Assembly: GCF_004005865.1 (NCBI RefSeq) | Contig: NZ_SACN01000005.1 | Location: 1 to 64,000 of the forward strand | DNA: 64,000 nt | Source: Sphingomonas crocodyli | GTDB taxonomy: Bacteria > Pseudomonadota > Alphaproteobacteria > Sphingomonadales > Sphingomonadaceae | Reading direction: 5' to 3' | Shown: positions 1-8,075 of the stretch, one piece after another | How the letters are laid out: the number at the start of each line of letters is the position of its first letter | Numbering within the stretch: position 1 is the stretch's first letter | Made by a program: the position numbers and the translations under genes | The notes under the pieces: generated by a model | The model's input: only the letters and a program-made list of their open reading frames with translations | Database searches by the model: none | What the model was told of the DNA's origin: nothing

Positions 1-119
1 TTACAGAACACCCTTGACAAAACGAACCATTTGGGTTAGTCGCTCCACCATCCTCTCGCCCGATCAGCCTGGGGATGCAGGACCGGCCCGGAGCAGAGCT
101 CGCTCCGCATCCGGGCCGT

Positions 120-491
120 GACAGGTCGGCGCGAAGTCATCCGGTTTCAGAAGCGGATGTACAACGCTTCTCGCCGGCATGTGCTGGACGAACCCGCCGG
201 CAGGCGGAGGCGACGTGCGGTTTTGAAGGAAAGACAGGGCCGATCCACTGCGGGAAGTCAGAGTCCCACATCCCAGGTAGCCCCGACCGGACAAACCATG
301 CTTCGTTTCCAATCGCCGGGGCCATCCCCTGCAAGGATGGCAGCAGCCAATCGCAGGACCGCATCCCCTGGCCTGGTGACAGCAGGCTAAGCATGTCGGT
401 TCGGTCGGCCCCAGCCATGCCCGCACGACTATCTTTACGTTACCCAACGTCCGGGTGCCCTTTTGGCAGGACGCGCCGACCTTCACCTGTC
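120..491. ncRNA. Candidate structured RNA, family not recognised
   Basis: No frame here gives a believable protein, but complementary segments nest as in a folded RNA. A 10-bp closing helix pairs 124-133 with 472-481, extended by 120-123 with 488-491. Inside it are 214-220 with 421-427 (7 bp), 283-289 with 402-408 (7 bp) and 297-303 with 389-395 (7 bp). Local hairpins lie at 138-159, 194-207, 322-340, 371-387 and 437-450. A separate strong hairpin lies at 84-118. I looked for the conserved cores of RNase P RNA, tmRNA (T-loop, tag reading frame), SRP RNA and the cobalamin riboswitch and did not find them. The strand cannot be decided from pairing. It could also be a decayed mobile element. Bases 1-119 otherwise show nothing I can name. 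Confidence 0.35.
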
Positions 492-521
492 CTGATTCTA
501 CGCCACGAATCCGCCCCCACT

Positions 522-616
522 CCGTCGCCCCAGCGAAGGCTGGGGCCTATTTCTGCCGTGGCAAACGGCACCGTGGAGACGAGAGACATAGGCCCCAGCC
601 TTCGCTGGGGCGACGG
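522..616. repeat. Intergenic inverted repeat (27-29 bp arms)
   Basis: Arms 522-550 and 588-616 are near-perfect reverse complements built around 'ccccagcgaaggctgggg'. This is the REP-like type that often yields spurious short ORFs in sphingomonad genomes. It lies about 95 bases before the permease start and could form a long hairpin. No transposase is nearby. Confidence 0.8.
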
Positions 617-711
617 AGAAGAGGGAAGTGCTCCTCTCCCCGCTTCGCCCCCCCGTGACGTCCCCCCGAAACGGCGATAGGCTCCGCACCAACAGATACG
701 GAGCAATCAAA

Positions 712-2115
712 ATGGCGGATTGGATGCGGCGCAAGCCGATGGGGCGGCTGGCGGCGCAGGCGGAGGGGGGCGGGCTCGTCAAGAGCCTGTCCTGGCCGCA
801 TCTCGTGGCACTTGGCGTCGGCGCGATCGTCGGCACCGGCATCCTGACCCTGATCGGCGTCGGCGTCGATCGCGCGGGGCCGGCGGTGCTGCTGTCCTTC
901 GCGATCGCCGGCGCGATCTGCGCGTGCGCGGCGCTGGCTTACGCAGAATTGTCGACGATGATGCCCGCGGCGGGCAGCGCCTACACCTACAATTATGTCG
1001 TGCTGGGGGAGATTTTCGCCTGGGTGGTCGGGTGGAGCCTGATCCTCGAATATTCGCTGGTCGTCTCGACCGTCGCAGTCGGATGGTCGGGCTATGCCGC
1101 GCCCTTGCTCGCGGGCGTCGGCTTTCCAGCGGAGCTGGCGAAGGGGCCGGAACTGGGCGGCCTCATCAACCTGCCCGCTATCTTCATCATCGCCGTCGTC
1201 GCCGGCCTGCTGATGTTCGGCACGCGCGAGAGCGCACGGCTCAACAGCCTGCTGGTGATCATCAAGATCGTGACCCTGATCCTGTTCGTCGCCGTCACCC
1301 TGCCCTATTTCCAGCCCGACAATCTCCATCCCTTCATGCCCTTCGGCTTCGCCAAGCTGGCCGGCCCGGACGGGATCGAACGCGGCGTAATGGCCGCCGC
1401 CGCGATCATCTTCTTCGCCTTTTACGGCTTCGATGCGATCTCGACCGCGGCCGAGGAGACCAAGCGGCCCGAGCGCGATCTGGCGATCGGGATCGTCGGT
1501 TCGCTGGTGATCTGCACGCTCATCTATATCGGCGTCGCCGCCGCCGCGGTGGGCGCGATCCCCTTCACCCGCTTCGCCGACAGCCCCGAGCCGCTGGCGC
1601 TGATCCTGCGCGAAATAGGGCGCCCCGGCGTCGCGCAGATCGTCGCGGCGGCCGCCGTGATCGCGCTGCCGACGGTGCTGCTCGCCTTCCTCTACGGGCA
1701 GAGCCGCATCTTCCTGGTGATGGCGCGCGACGGCTTCCTCCCGCCCAAGCTCGCCGCCGTTTCGAAGCGCGGCACGCCCGCGCGCATTACCGCGCTGACC
1801 GCCGTGCTGGTCGCGATCCTGGCGGGCGTGCTGCCGATCGATCAGATCGCCGCGCTCGCCAATGCGGGCACGCTGATCGCCTTCATGTCGGTGGGCGCGT
1901 GCCTGCTGGTGCTGCGCAAGCGCTCGCCCGATCTTCCGCGCCCATTCCGCACGCCGCTGGCGTGGCTGGTCGGAATCGGCGCGGTCGCGGGGTGTCTCTA
2001 TCTGTTCGTCAGCCTGCCCAGCCGCACCCTGCTCTATTGCCTGATCTGGAACGTGATCGGGCTGGCGGTCTATTTCGGTTATGGCCGGCGGCGCGCGCTG
2101 CTGGGTTCCAACTAA
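712..2115 (+). CDS. APC-superfamily amino acid permease
   Basis: This 467-residue inner-membrane protein is probably an amino-acid uptake carrier of the cationic amino acid transporter (YfnA-like) type. About 12 hydrophobic segments run through its length. Near residue 30 is the glycine-rich first-helix signature 'GVGAIVGTGI', typical of APC transporters, and 'ALAYAELSTMMPAAGSAYTY' follows in helix 2. The ATG at 712 is chosen because 'acggag' lies 7-12 bases upstream and translation then begins directly before the membrane domain. An earlier ATG at 628 would add residues encoded by repeat-derived sequence. The substrate cannot be read from the sequence. It is followed 76 bases later by a hydrolase on the same strand. 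Confidence 0.9.
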   Translation: MADWMRRKPMGRLAAQAEGGGLVKSLSWPHLVALGVGAIVGTGILTLIGVGVDRAGPAVLLSFAIAGAICACAALAYAELSTMMPAAGSAYTYNYVVLGEIFAWVVGWSLILEYSLVVSTVAVGWSGYAAPLLAGVGFPAELAKGPELGGLINLPAIFIIAVVAGLLMFGTRESARLNSLLVIIKIVTLILFVAVTLPYFQPDNLHPFMPFGFAKLAGPDGIERGVMAAAAIIFFAFYGFDAISTAAEETKRPERDLAIGIVGSLVICTLIYIGVAAAAVGAIPFTRFADSPEPLALILREIGRPGVAQIVAAAAVIALPTVLLAFLYGQSRIFLVMARDGFLPPKLAAVSKRGTPARITALTAVLVAILAGVLPIDQIAALANAGTLIAFMSVGACLLVLRKRSPDLPRPFRTPLAWLVGIGAVAGCLYLFVSLPSRTLLYCLIWNVIGLAVYFGYGRRRALLGSN

Positions 2116-2191
2116 ACCCCGGGCGTAACGAGAGGATCGAAAGCGATCGCATGCGGGTTCAGGCGGCTCCACAACAGGAGGACGCCCCCCG

Positions 2192-3013
2192 ATGCCGATG
2201 GTCAAAGCCCGCGATGGAATGCCGATCCACGTCAAGGATATGGGCACCGGCCCCGCCGTGATCCTGATCCACGGCTGGCCGCTGACCGGCGACATGTGGG
2301 AATATCAGACGCTGGCGCTGATCGAGGCGGGCTATCGCGTCATCACCTATGATCGGCGCGGCTTCGGCCATTCGGCGCACCCGGCGCGCGGCTATGACTA
2401 TGACACGTTCGCCGACGATCTGGCCGACATCATCGCCGATCTGGAGCTGAACGACGTTTCGCTGGTCGGCTTCTCGATGGGCGGCGGCGAGGTGGCGCGT
2501 TACCTGTCGCGGCATGGCGCATCCAAGGTGAAGCGCGCCGCGCTGGTCGCGTCGGTCGTGCCCTTCATGCTTAAGGCGGACGACAATCCCGACGGCGTGC
2601 AGCAGGATGCGTTCGACGATATCAAATCGGAAATCCGCAAGGACCGCTTCGGCTTCCTGCAGACCTTTGCCAAGACCTTCTACGGGGTCGGCCTCGTCTC
2701 CAAGCCGGTGTCGAGCGCGCTGATGGACTGGACCTTCCAGCTTGCGGTGATGGCAAGCCCCAAAGCGACGCTCGATTGTGTCGATGCGTTCGGGACGACC
2801 GATTTCCGGCCCGATCTCAGCGCCTTCACCGTGCCGACGCTGATCATCCACGGCACCGCCGACAAGACCGTGCCGATCGACGCGACCGGCCGCGCGGCGG
2901 CGGCGGGGATTACGGGCGCGACCCTGATCGAATATGACGGCGAACCCCACGGCCTGTTCGCGACCGCGCCCGAGCGGTTGAACGCGGATCTGCTGGCGTT
3001 TCTGGCGACGTAA
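2192..3013 (+). CDS. Alpha/beta hydrolase, non-haem chloroperoxidase-like
   Basis: 273-residue soluble serine hydrolase of the group annotated as cofactor-free haloperoxidase, arylesterase or perhydrolase. The oxyanion-hole motif HGWP is at 27-30. The nucleophile elbow G-F-S-M-G-G puts Ser95 as nucleophile, and Asp224 (HGTADKTVP) and His253 (GEPHGLF) complete the triad. A clear AGGAGG lies at 2175-2180. The physiological substrate is not predictable; true haloperoxidase activity is usually incidental in this group. It may be co-transcribed with the upstream permease (76-base gap). An inverted repeat directly follows the stop codon. Confidence 0.9.
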   Translation: MPMVKARDGMPIHVKDMGTGPAVILIHGWPLTGDMWEYQTLALIEAGYRVITYDRRGFGHSAHPARGYDYDTFADDLADIIADLELNDVSLVGFSMGGGEVARYLSRHGASKVKRAALVASVVPFMLKADDNPDGVQQDAFDDIKSEIRKDRFGFLQTFAKTFYGVGLVSKPVSSALMDWTFQLAVMASPKATLDCVDAFGTTDFRPDLSAFTVPTLIIHGTADKTVPIDATGRAAAAGITGATLIEYDGEPHGLFATAPERLNADLLAFLAT

Positions 3014-3015
3014 AG

Positions 3016-3136
3016 ATCCTCCCCGGCACGGGGAGGTGGCAGCGAAGCTGACGGAGGGGGCAAGAGGCGGGGCGGATCGCCTTGTAACCAGCCCCCTCCA
3101 CCGCTTCGCGGTCCCCCTCCCCGTGCCGGGGAGGAT
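3016..3136. repeat. Sphingomonad-type palindromic intergenic repeat
   Basis: It begins with 'atcctccccggcacggggag' and ends with the reverse-complementary 'ctccccgtgccggggaggat'. The interior contains 'cctccaccgcttcgcggt'. The same architecture recurs at 7947-8069, 13922-14045 and 50695-50862. It lies between the convergent hydrolase and luxR-type genes, where it could act as a two-way transcription block. Confidence 0.85.
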
Positions 3137-3143
3137 TTGGAGG

Positions 3144-4244
3144 TCACCAAACCGCGTTGGCGTGCGCCAGAACCAGCGCGACAAGCTGCGACTGGCGTTC
3201 GACATCTGCCTTGGCGAAGATCGAGCGGAGGTGGACGCGCGCCGTCCCCTCCGAAATCGACATCGCGACCGCAGCCTCCTTGATGCTCATCCCGCCGGCG
3301 AGCGCGCTGACGAGTTCGGCCTCGCGCGCGGTGAAGCCGAAGACGTCGATCAGGAAGGCGGGCGGGACGACGCGCTGGATACCGCCCTTCAGCAGCACGA
3401 TGATCGCCGCAGCATGATCCTCGTCGACCAGCACCTCGCGATCGACCGCGCGAAGCTGCAAGCTCCAGAAGCCGCCATCGGCGCGGCCGCGCGCGATCAG
3501 CGTGCGCTGGCGCGGTTCCTCCCCGGCTAACAACGCCTCGCACGCGCGCTCGAACCGGCGCTCGCTGTCGCGGTCGACGCAGTGGAGCGTTTCGTGCGCC
3601 ACGAACAGCCCGTCGCGGCCGTCGACGATCGCCTGCGCGAACTGGTTGGCGAGGAGGACGTGGCGCTCGCGGTTCAGCACGATCGATCCGATCGCAAGGC
3701 TGCGCGTCACTTCGTCATGCACGTCGCGCTGATAGCCGGTGAGGACGCTGCCCGCGTAGGAGCGCAATGCGACGCGCATCCGGGGCTCAAGCGTTTCGAA
3801 CAATTCGCGCTGTGCCGCGCCGAAACGCCCCTCCCCCTCGACGCGGGCGCAGCGCAGAAAGACGCGCAGCCCGGACTTCGGATCGACGATGTTGATCGCG
3901 AGCAAATCGATCAGCCCGAGCTTCTGCAGGTGATCGCGATAATAAGGATGTCGCTCCAATTCCTTGCCCGGCAGCAGTTCGGACAGGATCACCGCCTTGC
4001 GATCGGGCAAGGTGCGGAACGGATCGGTATCGCGATCGACCCGCTCGAAACTGTCCATGCCCGAGGGGTGGACCTTCGAATTGAGCATGATCCCGCGCCG
4101 CCGCTCGTTCGGGAAACGCAGGTGGAGCGTGGCGTAGCTCGACGCGGTCGCCTCGGCGAGCAGCTTGAGGAAGCGATCCCAGGGCGGATCCTCCATGCTG
4201 CCGGCATAGATAGCGTCAATCAGGGTTGCGAGATCGGGCGACAT
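3144..4244 (-). CDS. LuxR-family transcriptional regulator
   Basis: 366-residue regulator with a C-terminal GerE/LuxR helix-turn-helix (about 300-362; 'FTAREAELVSALAGG', 'SIKEAAVAMSISEGTARVHL'). The roughly 300-residue N-terminal part is not a phosphoreceiver domain; it resembles the variable sensor part of standalone LuxR regulators found beside sphingomonad catabolic genes. The ATG at 4244 was chosen because the divergent intergenic region begins there. It is transcribed away from the 6-oxocamphor hydrolase-like gene with 147 bases between the start codons. An imperfect palindrome at 4254-4273, only 10 bases before its start, suggests autoregulation. The cluster inducer is unknown. Confidence 0.85.
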   Translation of the reverse strand: MSPDLATLIDAIYAGSMEDPPWDRFLKLLAEATASSYATLHLRFPNERRRGIMLNSKVHPSGMDSFERVDRDTDPFRTLPDRKAVILSELLPGKELERHPYYRDHLQKLGLIDLLAINIVDPKSGLRVFLRCARVEGEGRFGAAQRELFETLEPRMRVALRSYAGSVLTGYQRDVHDEVTRSLAIGSIVLNRERHVLLANQFAQAIVDGRDGLFVAHETLHCVDRDSERRFERACEALLAGEEPRQRTLIARGRADGGFWSLQLRAVDREVLVDEDHAAAIIVLLKGGIQRVVPPAFLIDVFGFTAREAELVSALAGGMSIKEAAVAMSISEGTARVHLRSIFAKADVERQSQLVALVLAHANAVW

Positions 4245-4253
4245 GGCACGCGC

Positions 4254-4273
4254 CCTATCCCAAAAGGAGTAGG
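4254..4273. promoter_or_regulatory. Candidate operator (site 1 of the CTAC[C/T]CC family)
   Basis: An imperfect 20-bp palindrome, 'cctatccc' facing 'ggagtagg'. On the minus strand it reads GCCTACTCC, like the sites at 9918-9936 (GCCTACCCC) and 12321-12340 (ACTACCCC). It sits between the divergent LuxR-type regulator and the crotonase gene. Binding by that regulator is inferred. Confidence 0.4.
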
Positions 4274-4391
4274 CACGGCAACGCCCGATCCACTTCAAAT
4301 ATGGTAGCCCGAGGCAAAGCGGGCACGGTAGGAAGAATCGACGCGCAGTGGGCTCGCAGAGGCCCAGGGATATTAGGCCAGAGGAGCGGAC

Positions 4392-5240
4392 ATGTTCACG
4401 AAGCTCGACGACTATAAGAACAAGTATAAGAACATCACGTTCGAGCGCCGCGACGGCATCCTCCAGATGACCTTCACCACCGACGGCGGCCCGCTCAAGT
4501 GGAGCGCGATGCCCGACGGCCCGCAGCATGAGGCGGGCGCCGCCTTCTTCGACGTCGGCCATGATCCCGAGAACAAGATCGTGATCCTGACCAGCGGCGG
4601 CGATCGCTGGTGCACCGATTACGACCTGGACAATTACCCCGATCAGGAGGGCGTGACCCCGCTGTGGTGGGACTATCTGTACCGCGCCGAGCGTGACCTG
4701 TTCACCCAGCTGCTCGACATTCCGGTGCCGGTGATCGGCATCGTCAATGGCCCCGCCACCTATCATGCCGAAATCCCGTTGCTGTCGGATGTTGTGCTGG
4801 CGGCCGACGACGCCTTCTTCCGCGACGATTCGCACGTTGCGGTCGGCGTGGTCGCGGGCGACGGCATTCAGGTGCTGTGGCAGATGCTGGTCGGCATCAA
4901 CCGCGCGCGGGCGATGCAATATCTCCACCAGTCGATCAGCGTCGATGACGCGCTGGTCCAGGGCTTCGTCGCCGAAAAGCATCCGCGCGAAAAGCTGCTG
5001 GCGCGCGCCTATGAGGTCGCGGAGAACCTGATCAAGACCTGCTCGCCCGTCACCCTGCGCAACACGCGGCTGACGATGACGCAGTATATCAAGACGCGCC
5101 TCTTCAACGAACACGCGGGCAGCTATGCGCTGGAAGGCCTGGCGCAGGTGATGCGCCCGCAGTTGCAGAGCGCGCCCGATGTCGAGGTCTGGCATTCGCG
5201 CCACCCGAACAAGGGCAGCATCAAGATCGGCCACGACTGA
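4392..5240 (+). CDS. Crotonase-fold hydrolase, 6-oxocamphor hydrolase-like (beta-diketone C-C hydrolase)
   Basis: 282-residue crotonase-superfamily protein. The crotonase core is visible ('VIGIVNGPATYHAEIPLLSD', 117-133), but the usual acyl-CoA hydratase glutamates are not. It has His148 and Asp157 in 'SHVAVGVVAGDG', the spacing and context I remember for His145/Asp154 of Rhodococcus 6-oxocamphor hydrolase. Trp37 and His46 also fit that enzyme. This suggests retro-Claisen cleavage of a cyclic 1,3-diketone to a keto acid; the substrate is unknown. It starts the crotonase-ferredoxin-Rieske operon, 18 bases before the ferredoxin gene. A generic enoyl-CoA hydratase/isomerase remains possible, but the OCH-like residues argue against it. 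Confidence 0.75.
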   Translation: MFTKLDDYKNKYKNITFERRDGILQMTFTTDGGPLKWSAMPDGPQHEAGAAFFDVGHDPENKIVILTSGGDRWCTDYDLDNYPDQEGVTPLWWDYLYRAERDLFTQLLDIPVPVIGIVNGPATYHAEIPLLSDVVLAADDAFFRDDSHVAVGVVAGDGIQVLWQMLVGINRARAMQYLHQSISVDDALVQGFVAEKHPREKLLARAYEVAENLIKTCSPVTLRNTRLTMTQYIKTRLFNEHAGSYALEGLAQVMRPQLQSAPDVEVWHSRHPNKGSIKIGHD

Positions 5241-5258
5241 GGCTTACGAGTTAAAAAG

Positions 5259-5579
5259 ATGATCCGCGTTACCTATATCGAAGCCGACGGCACCGAGCGC
5301 ACCGGCGAGGGCAAGCCCAATTTCTCGGTGATGGAGGTCGCCCAGTCGGCGGGCGTCGAAGGCATCATCGCCGAATGCGGCGGCGCCTGTTCGTGCGCGA
5401 CATGCCATGTGCTGGTCGATCCGGCGTGGATGGACGCGGTGGGAGCCGCGACCGAGGTGGAGACCGAGCTGCTCGAGTTCAGCGAATATGTCGCGCCGAA
5501 CAGCCGCCTCTCCTGCCAGATTTCGCTGACTCAGGCGCTCGACGGGCTCGTCGTCCGCGTGCCGCCCAAGCAGGGATGA
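5259..5579 (+). CDS. [2Fe-2S] ferredoxin, adrenodoxin/putidaredoxin type
   Basis: 106-residue electron carrier. The cluster-binding cysteines are in 'ECGGACSCATC' (about 39-49), with the last Cys in 'SRLSCQIS' near 87, the order seen in vertebrate-type ferredoxins. It probably passes electrons to the Rieske oxygenase encoded 114 bases downstream. No ferredoxin reductase gene is in the window, so a reductase encoded elsewhere must serve it. The Shine-Dalgarno is weak (gagttaaaaag). Translational coupling to the upstream crotonase gene, whose stop is 18 bases away, is plausible. Confidence 0.93.
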   Translation: MIRVTYIEADGTERTGEGKPNFSVMEVAQSAGVEGIIAECGGACSCATCHVLVDPAWMDAVGAATEVETELLEFSEYVAPNSRLSCQISLTQALDGLVVRVPPKQG

Positions 5580-5625
5580 TGTCGAAACTGAGGAAAAATC
5601 GTCGCGATTGAGAATTATCAAAGCG

Positions 5626-5634
5626 CGTTATAAC
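5626..5634. promoter_or_regulatory. CGTTATAA motif upstream of the Rieske oxygenase
   Basis: 'cgttataac' contains the perfect 8-bp palindrome GTTATAAC, 60 bases before the Rieske start. The same CGTTATAA core occurs at 51545-51553, 55040-55048 and 57591-57599, each in front of another gene. It may be a -10 element (TATAAC) or an operator. Confidence 0.3.
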
Positions 5635-5693
5635 TTTCCAGGGAATGCCATTAGCCGGCGCGGAATGCGCCTTTGAAATCTGCGGGGATTGTT

Positions 5694-7043
5694 ATGAAGG
5701 ACGTGTCGATCAAATTGCCCGAGCCCGTCCGGCCCGATTTCGTGCCGGCCGACGCCTATGTCTATCCAAGCTATGTCCAGCTGGAGGAAGAGAAGCTCTG
5801 GCCCAAGACGTGGCTGCTCGCCGCGCGCGAGGAGGAGATGCCGCGCCCCGGCGACTTCGTCACCTTCGACATCGGCAAGGAATCGATCCTGCTGGTCCGC
5901 CAGGCCGACAAGAGCATCAAGGCGTTCTACAACGTCTGCCAGCATCGCGGCCGTCGCCTGAAGGACACGCATTGCGGGCGCACCGGCAAGATCCTGCGCT
6001 GCAACTTCCACGGCTGGCGCTACAATATCGACGGCTCGCTGGAGAGCATCCTGAACCGCGAGGACTGGGACGGTTGCGAGACCTTCTCGGACGATCAGGT
6101 CAATCTGAAGGAAGTGAAGCTCGACACCTGGGCCGGCTGGGTCTGGGTTTCGATGGACCCGGATATCGAGCCGCTCGATGAGTATCTGAAGCCGGTCAAG
6201 GAACTGCTCGATCCGTTCGAGATGGAGAAGCAGCGCTTCCGCTCCTACACCTCGATCGTGGTGCCGTGTAACTGGAAGGTCGTCGTCGACGCGTTCAACG
6301 AAGCCTATCATTCGGCCGCGACGCATCCGTCGGTGTTCAAGCATGGCTGGCCAGGCTCGACCACCAAGGGGCTGGGCAAGCACGGCGCCTTCTATCAGCC
6401 GAACGAACCGGCGGTCGACAAGAGCGAGAAGGTTCTCCCGAACGTCGTCGAAGCGAGCGTGAAGGAGCGGATCCAGTACAAGACCCAGCGTCTGTGGGAT
6501 TATGCGGGCAGCATGATCACGCCGATGCTGCTGGAGGCGACCAAGCGGCTCGACGAGTTGCCCGAGGATGCCGATGACATGGCCGTGCTGATCAAGCTGG
6601 GCGAGGCGCATAAGGAGGAACTGGCGAAGAAGGGCATCGAATGGCCCGCGGGCCTGACCCCCGAATTCTTCATGTCGCACGCGCCGACCGACATCCATAT
6701 CTTCCCGAACACCACTTTGGTGCCGGGTGCGGATGCGACCCTGTGGCACCGGATGCGCCCGAACGGCGACGATCCCGCATCGTGCCTGTGGGACTTCTGG
6801 TCGCTCGAACGCTTCGCCGAGGGTGAGGCCCCGGAGGTCGCGCGCGACTTCTATCCGTCGCCCAAGGAGTTCGAAGGCAAGAACCCGTTCCTTGAAGAGG
6901 ATTTCGGCAACATGGAAGCGACCCAGAAGGGCATGCTCTCCCGCGGCTTCCACGGCGGCCGCACCAATCCGGTGCAGGAAGCCTCGGTCTCCAACTTCCA
7001 CCGCGTCCTCTACGAATATTACAGCGCGCCCGACGAGGCGTGA
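5694..7043 (+). CDS. Rieske non-haem iron oxygenase, large (alpha) subunit
   Basis: 449-residue ring-hydroxylating oxygenase alpha subunit. The Rieske [2Fe-2S] ligands are Cys82, His84 (CQHRG), Cys103 and His106 (CNFHGW). The mononuclear iron site follows in 'DAFNEAYHSAATH', with His206 and His211. Length and order match the family. No beta subunit gene is adjacent, so it is probably an alpha-only (alpha-3) enzyme fed by the upstream ferredoxin. The ATG at 5694 is preferred over an in-frame TTG at 5673, because a GGGG stretch lies about 6 bases before it. It probably hydroxylates or demethylates an alicyclic or aromatic substrate; the exact reaction is unknown. A terminator follows at 7072-7094. 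Confidence 0.92.
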   Translation: MKDVSIKLPEPVRPDFVPADAYVYPSYVQLEEEKLWPKTWLLAAREEEMPRPGDFVTFDIGKESILLVRQADKSIKAFYNVCQHRGRRLKDTHCGRTGKILRCNFHGWRYNIDGSLESILNREDWDGCETFSDDQVNLKEVKLDTWAGWVWVSMDPDIEPLDEYLKPVKELLDPFEMEKQRFRSYTSIVVPCNWKVVVDAFNEAYHSAATHPSVFKHGWPGSTTKGLGKHGAFYQPNEPAVDKSEKVLPNVVEASVKERIQYKTQRLWDYAGSMITPMLLEATKRLDELPEDADDMAVLIKLGEAHKEELAKKGIEWPAGLTPEFFMSHAPTDIHIFPNTTLVPGADATLWHRMRPNGDDPASCLWDFWSLERFAEGEAPEVARDFYPSPKEFEGKNPFLEEDFGNMEATQKGMLSRGFHGGRTNPVQEASVSNFHRVLYEYYSAPDEA

Positions 7044-7071
7044 TCGTCTGACGATTGCGGTTGAATGAGGA

Positions 7072-7094
7072 GGGCGGTCCCGATGGGGCCGCCC
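7072..7094 (+). terminator. Intrinsic terminator after the Rieske gene
   Basis: Stem 'gggcgg' (7072-7077) pairs with 'ccgccc' (7089-7094), extended inward by 'ccc'/'ggg'. It is followed by TTCCCTGTTTC. It lies 29 bases after the Rieske stop codon and probably ends the crotonase-ferredoxin-Rieske transcript. Confidence 0.6.
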
Positions 7095-7181
7095 TTCCCT
7101 GTTTCCGGAAAGCCGCGTCATGGCGTTTCGACAGAGCGCCACCGCCCGTTACACACCGCTCCAACAATGAAAGGGATGGTG

Positions 7182-7937
7182 ATGCTGGAAGGACGGACCG
7201 CGATCGTGACCGGTAGCGGACAGGGCGTGGGGCGCGGGATCGCGCTGGCGCTGGCCAAGGCGGGCGCGAAGATCGCGCTGGCGGGGCGGACGGTCGAGAA
7301 GCTCGATGCGGTAGCGCGCGAGATTGCGGCGGCGGGCGGCGAGGCGCGCGCCTTTGCGTGCAACGTGAAGGATGCGGCCTCGATCGAAGCGCTCGTCGCC
7401 GATGTGGTCGCGGCGTTCGGCGGGGTCGATATCCTCGTCAACAATGCGCAGGAGGTCGCGCTCGGCACGATCCTGTCGGTGTCGGACACCGATTTCGAGG
7501 CGAGCTTCGATTCCGGGCCGCTCGCGGCGCTACGGCTGATGCGGCTGTGCCATCCGCATCTGAAGGCATCGGGCCGAGGCGTCGTGATCAACCTCACCAC
7601 ATCGGCGACGCGGCGTTGGGACATGGCGGGCTTCGGCCACTACGGCGCGGTGAAACGCGCGACCGAGTCCCTGACCCGCGCGGCGGCGGCCGAATGGGGC
7701 GAGGACAATATCCGTGTGCTGGCGGTGGCGCCGCATGCGGACTCGCCGGGCCTCAAATGGTGGATCGAACACAATCCCGAGGAAGCCGCCGCCTTCTTCA
7801 AGACGATCCCCCTGCGCCGCATCGGCCGCTGCGAGGAGGATATCGGCGCGGCGGTCGCCGCCCTGTGCGGGCCGGCGTTCGGCTATGTGACCGGCGCGGT
7901 GATCCCGCTGGATGGCGGTCAGGCGAACTTCGCCTGA
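7182..7937 (+). CDS. Short-chain dehydrogenase/reductase
   Basis: 251-residue classical SDR. The NAD(P)-binding motif is TGSGQGVG (10-17), and NNAQ stands in place of the usual NNAG (87-90). The catalytic residues are Ser141, Tyr154 and Lys158 (YGAVK). The C-terminal 'GAVIPLDGGQ' is typical. The start at 7182 follows GAAAGGG by 6 bases; in-frame ATGs at 7167 and 7176 are less well spaced. In context it probably oxidises a secondary alcohol formed by the oxygenase. The Rieske transcript seems to terminate upstream, so this gene probably has its own promoter in 7095-7168. Confidence 0.88.
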   Translation: MLEGRTAIVTGSGQGVGRGIALALAKAGAKIALAGRTVEKLDAVAREIAAAGGEARAFACNVKDAASIEALVADVVAAFGGVDILVNNAQEVALGTILSVSDTDFEASFDSGPLAALRLMRLCHPHLKASGRGVVINLTTSATRRWDMAGFGHYGAVKRATESLTRAAAAEWGEDNIRVLAVAPHADSPGLKWWIEHNPEEAAAFFKTIPLRRIGRCEEDIGAAVAALCGPAFGYVTGAVIPLDGGQANFA

Positions 7938-7946
7938 TAACCACCG

Positions 7947-8069
7947 ATCCTCCCCAGCATGGGGAGGGGGACCGCGAAGCGGTGGAGGGGGTAGGAGGCT
8001 GGCCTAGCGCTTGCGGCTCGCCCCCTCCACCATCCTTCGGATGGTCCCCCTCCCCGTTCCGGGGAGGAT
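7947..8069. repeat. Palindromic intergenic repeat
   Basis: Same family as 3016-3136: 'atcctccccagcatggggag' at the left and 'ctccccgttccggggaggat' at the right. Internally 'accgcgaagcggt' and 'accatccttcggatggt' form hairpins. It separates two convergent SDR genes. Confidence 0.85.
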
Positions 8070-8075
8070 TTCGTA

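Noticed and set aside
1..51. Short minus-strand frame ending in TAA at base 1
   Set aside because: Only 16 codons with a stop directly before the ATG. There is no reason to call it a gene.
64..486. Short overlapping open frames on both strands at the window start
   Set aside because: None has a Shine-Dalgarno site, a family motif or normal codon use. The nested base pairing explains the region better.
120..491. RNase P RNA, tmRNA or SRP RNA as the identity of the structured region
   Set aside because: The conserved RNase P core (GAGGAAAGTCC-like), a tmRNA T-loop and tag frame, and the SRP GGAAGG-AGCAGCC core were not found on either strand.
547..2295. 582-residue open frame on the minus strand across the permease
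   Set aside because: It overlaps a clear membrane transporter and its translation is almost all charged residues with no domain.
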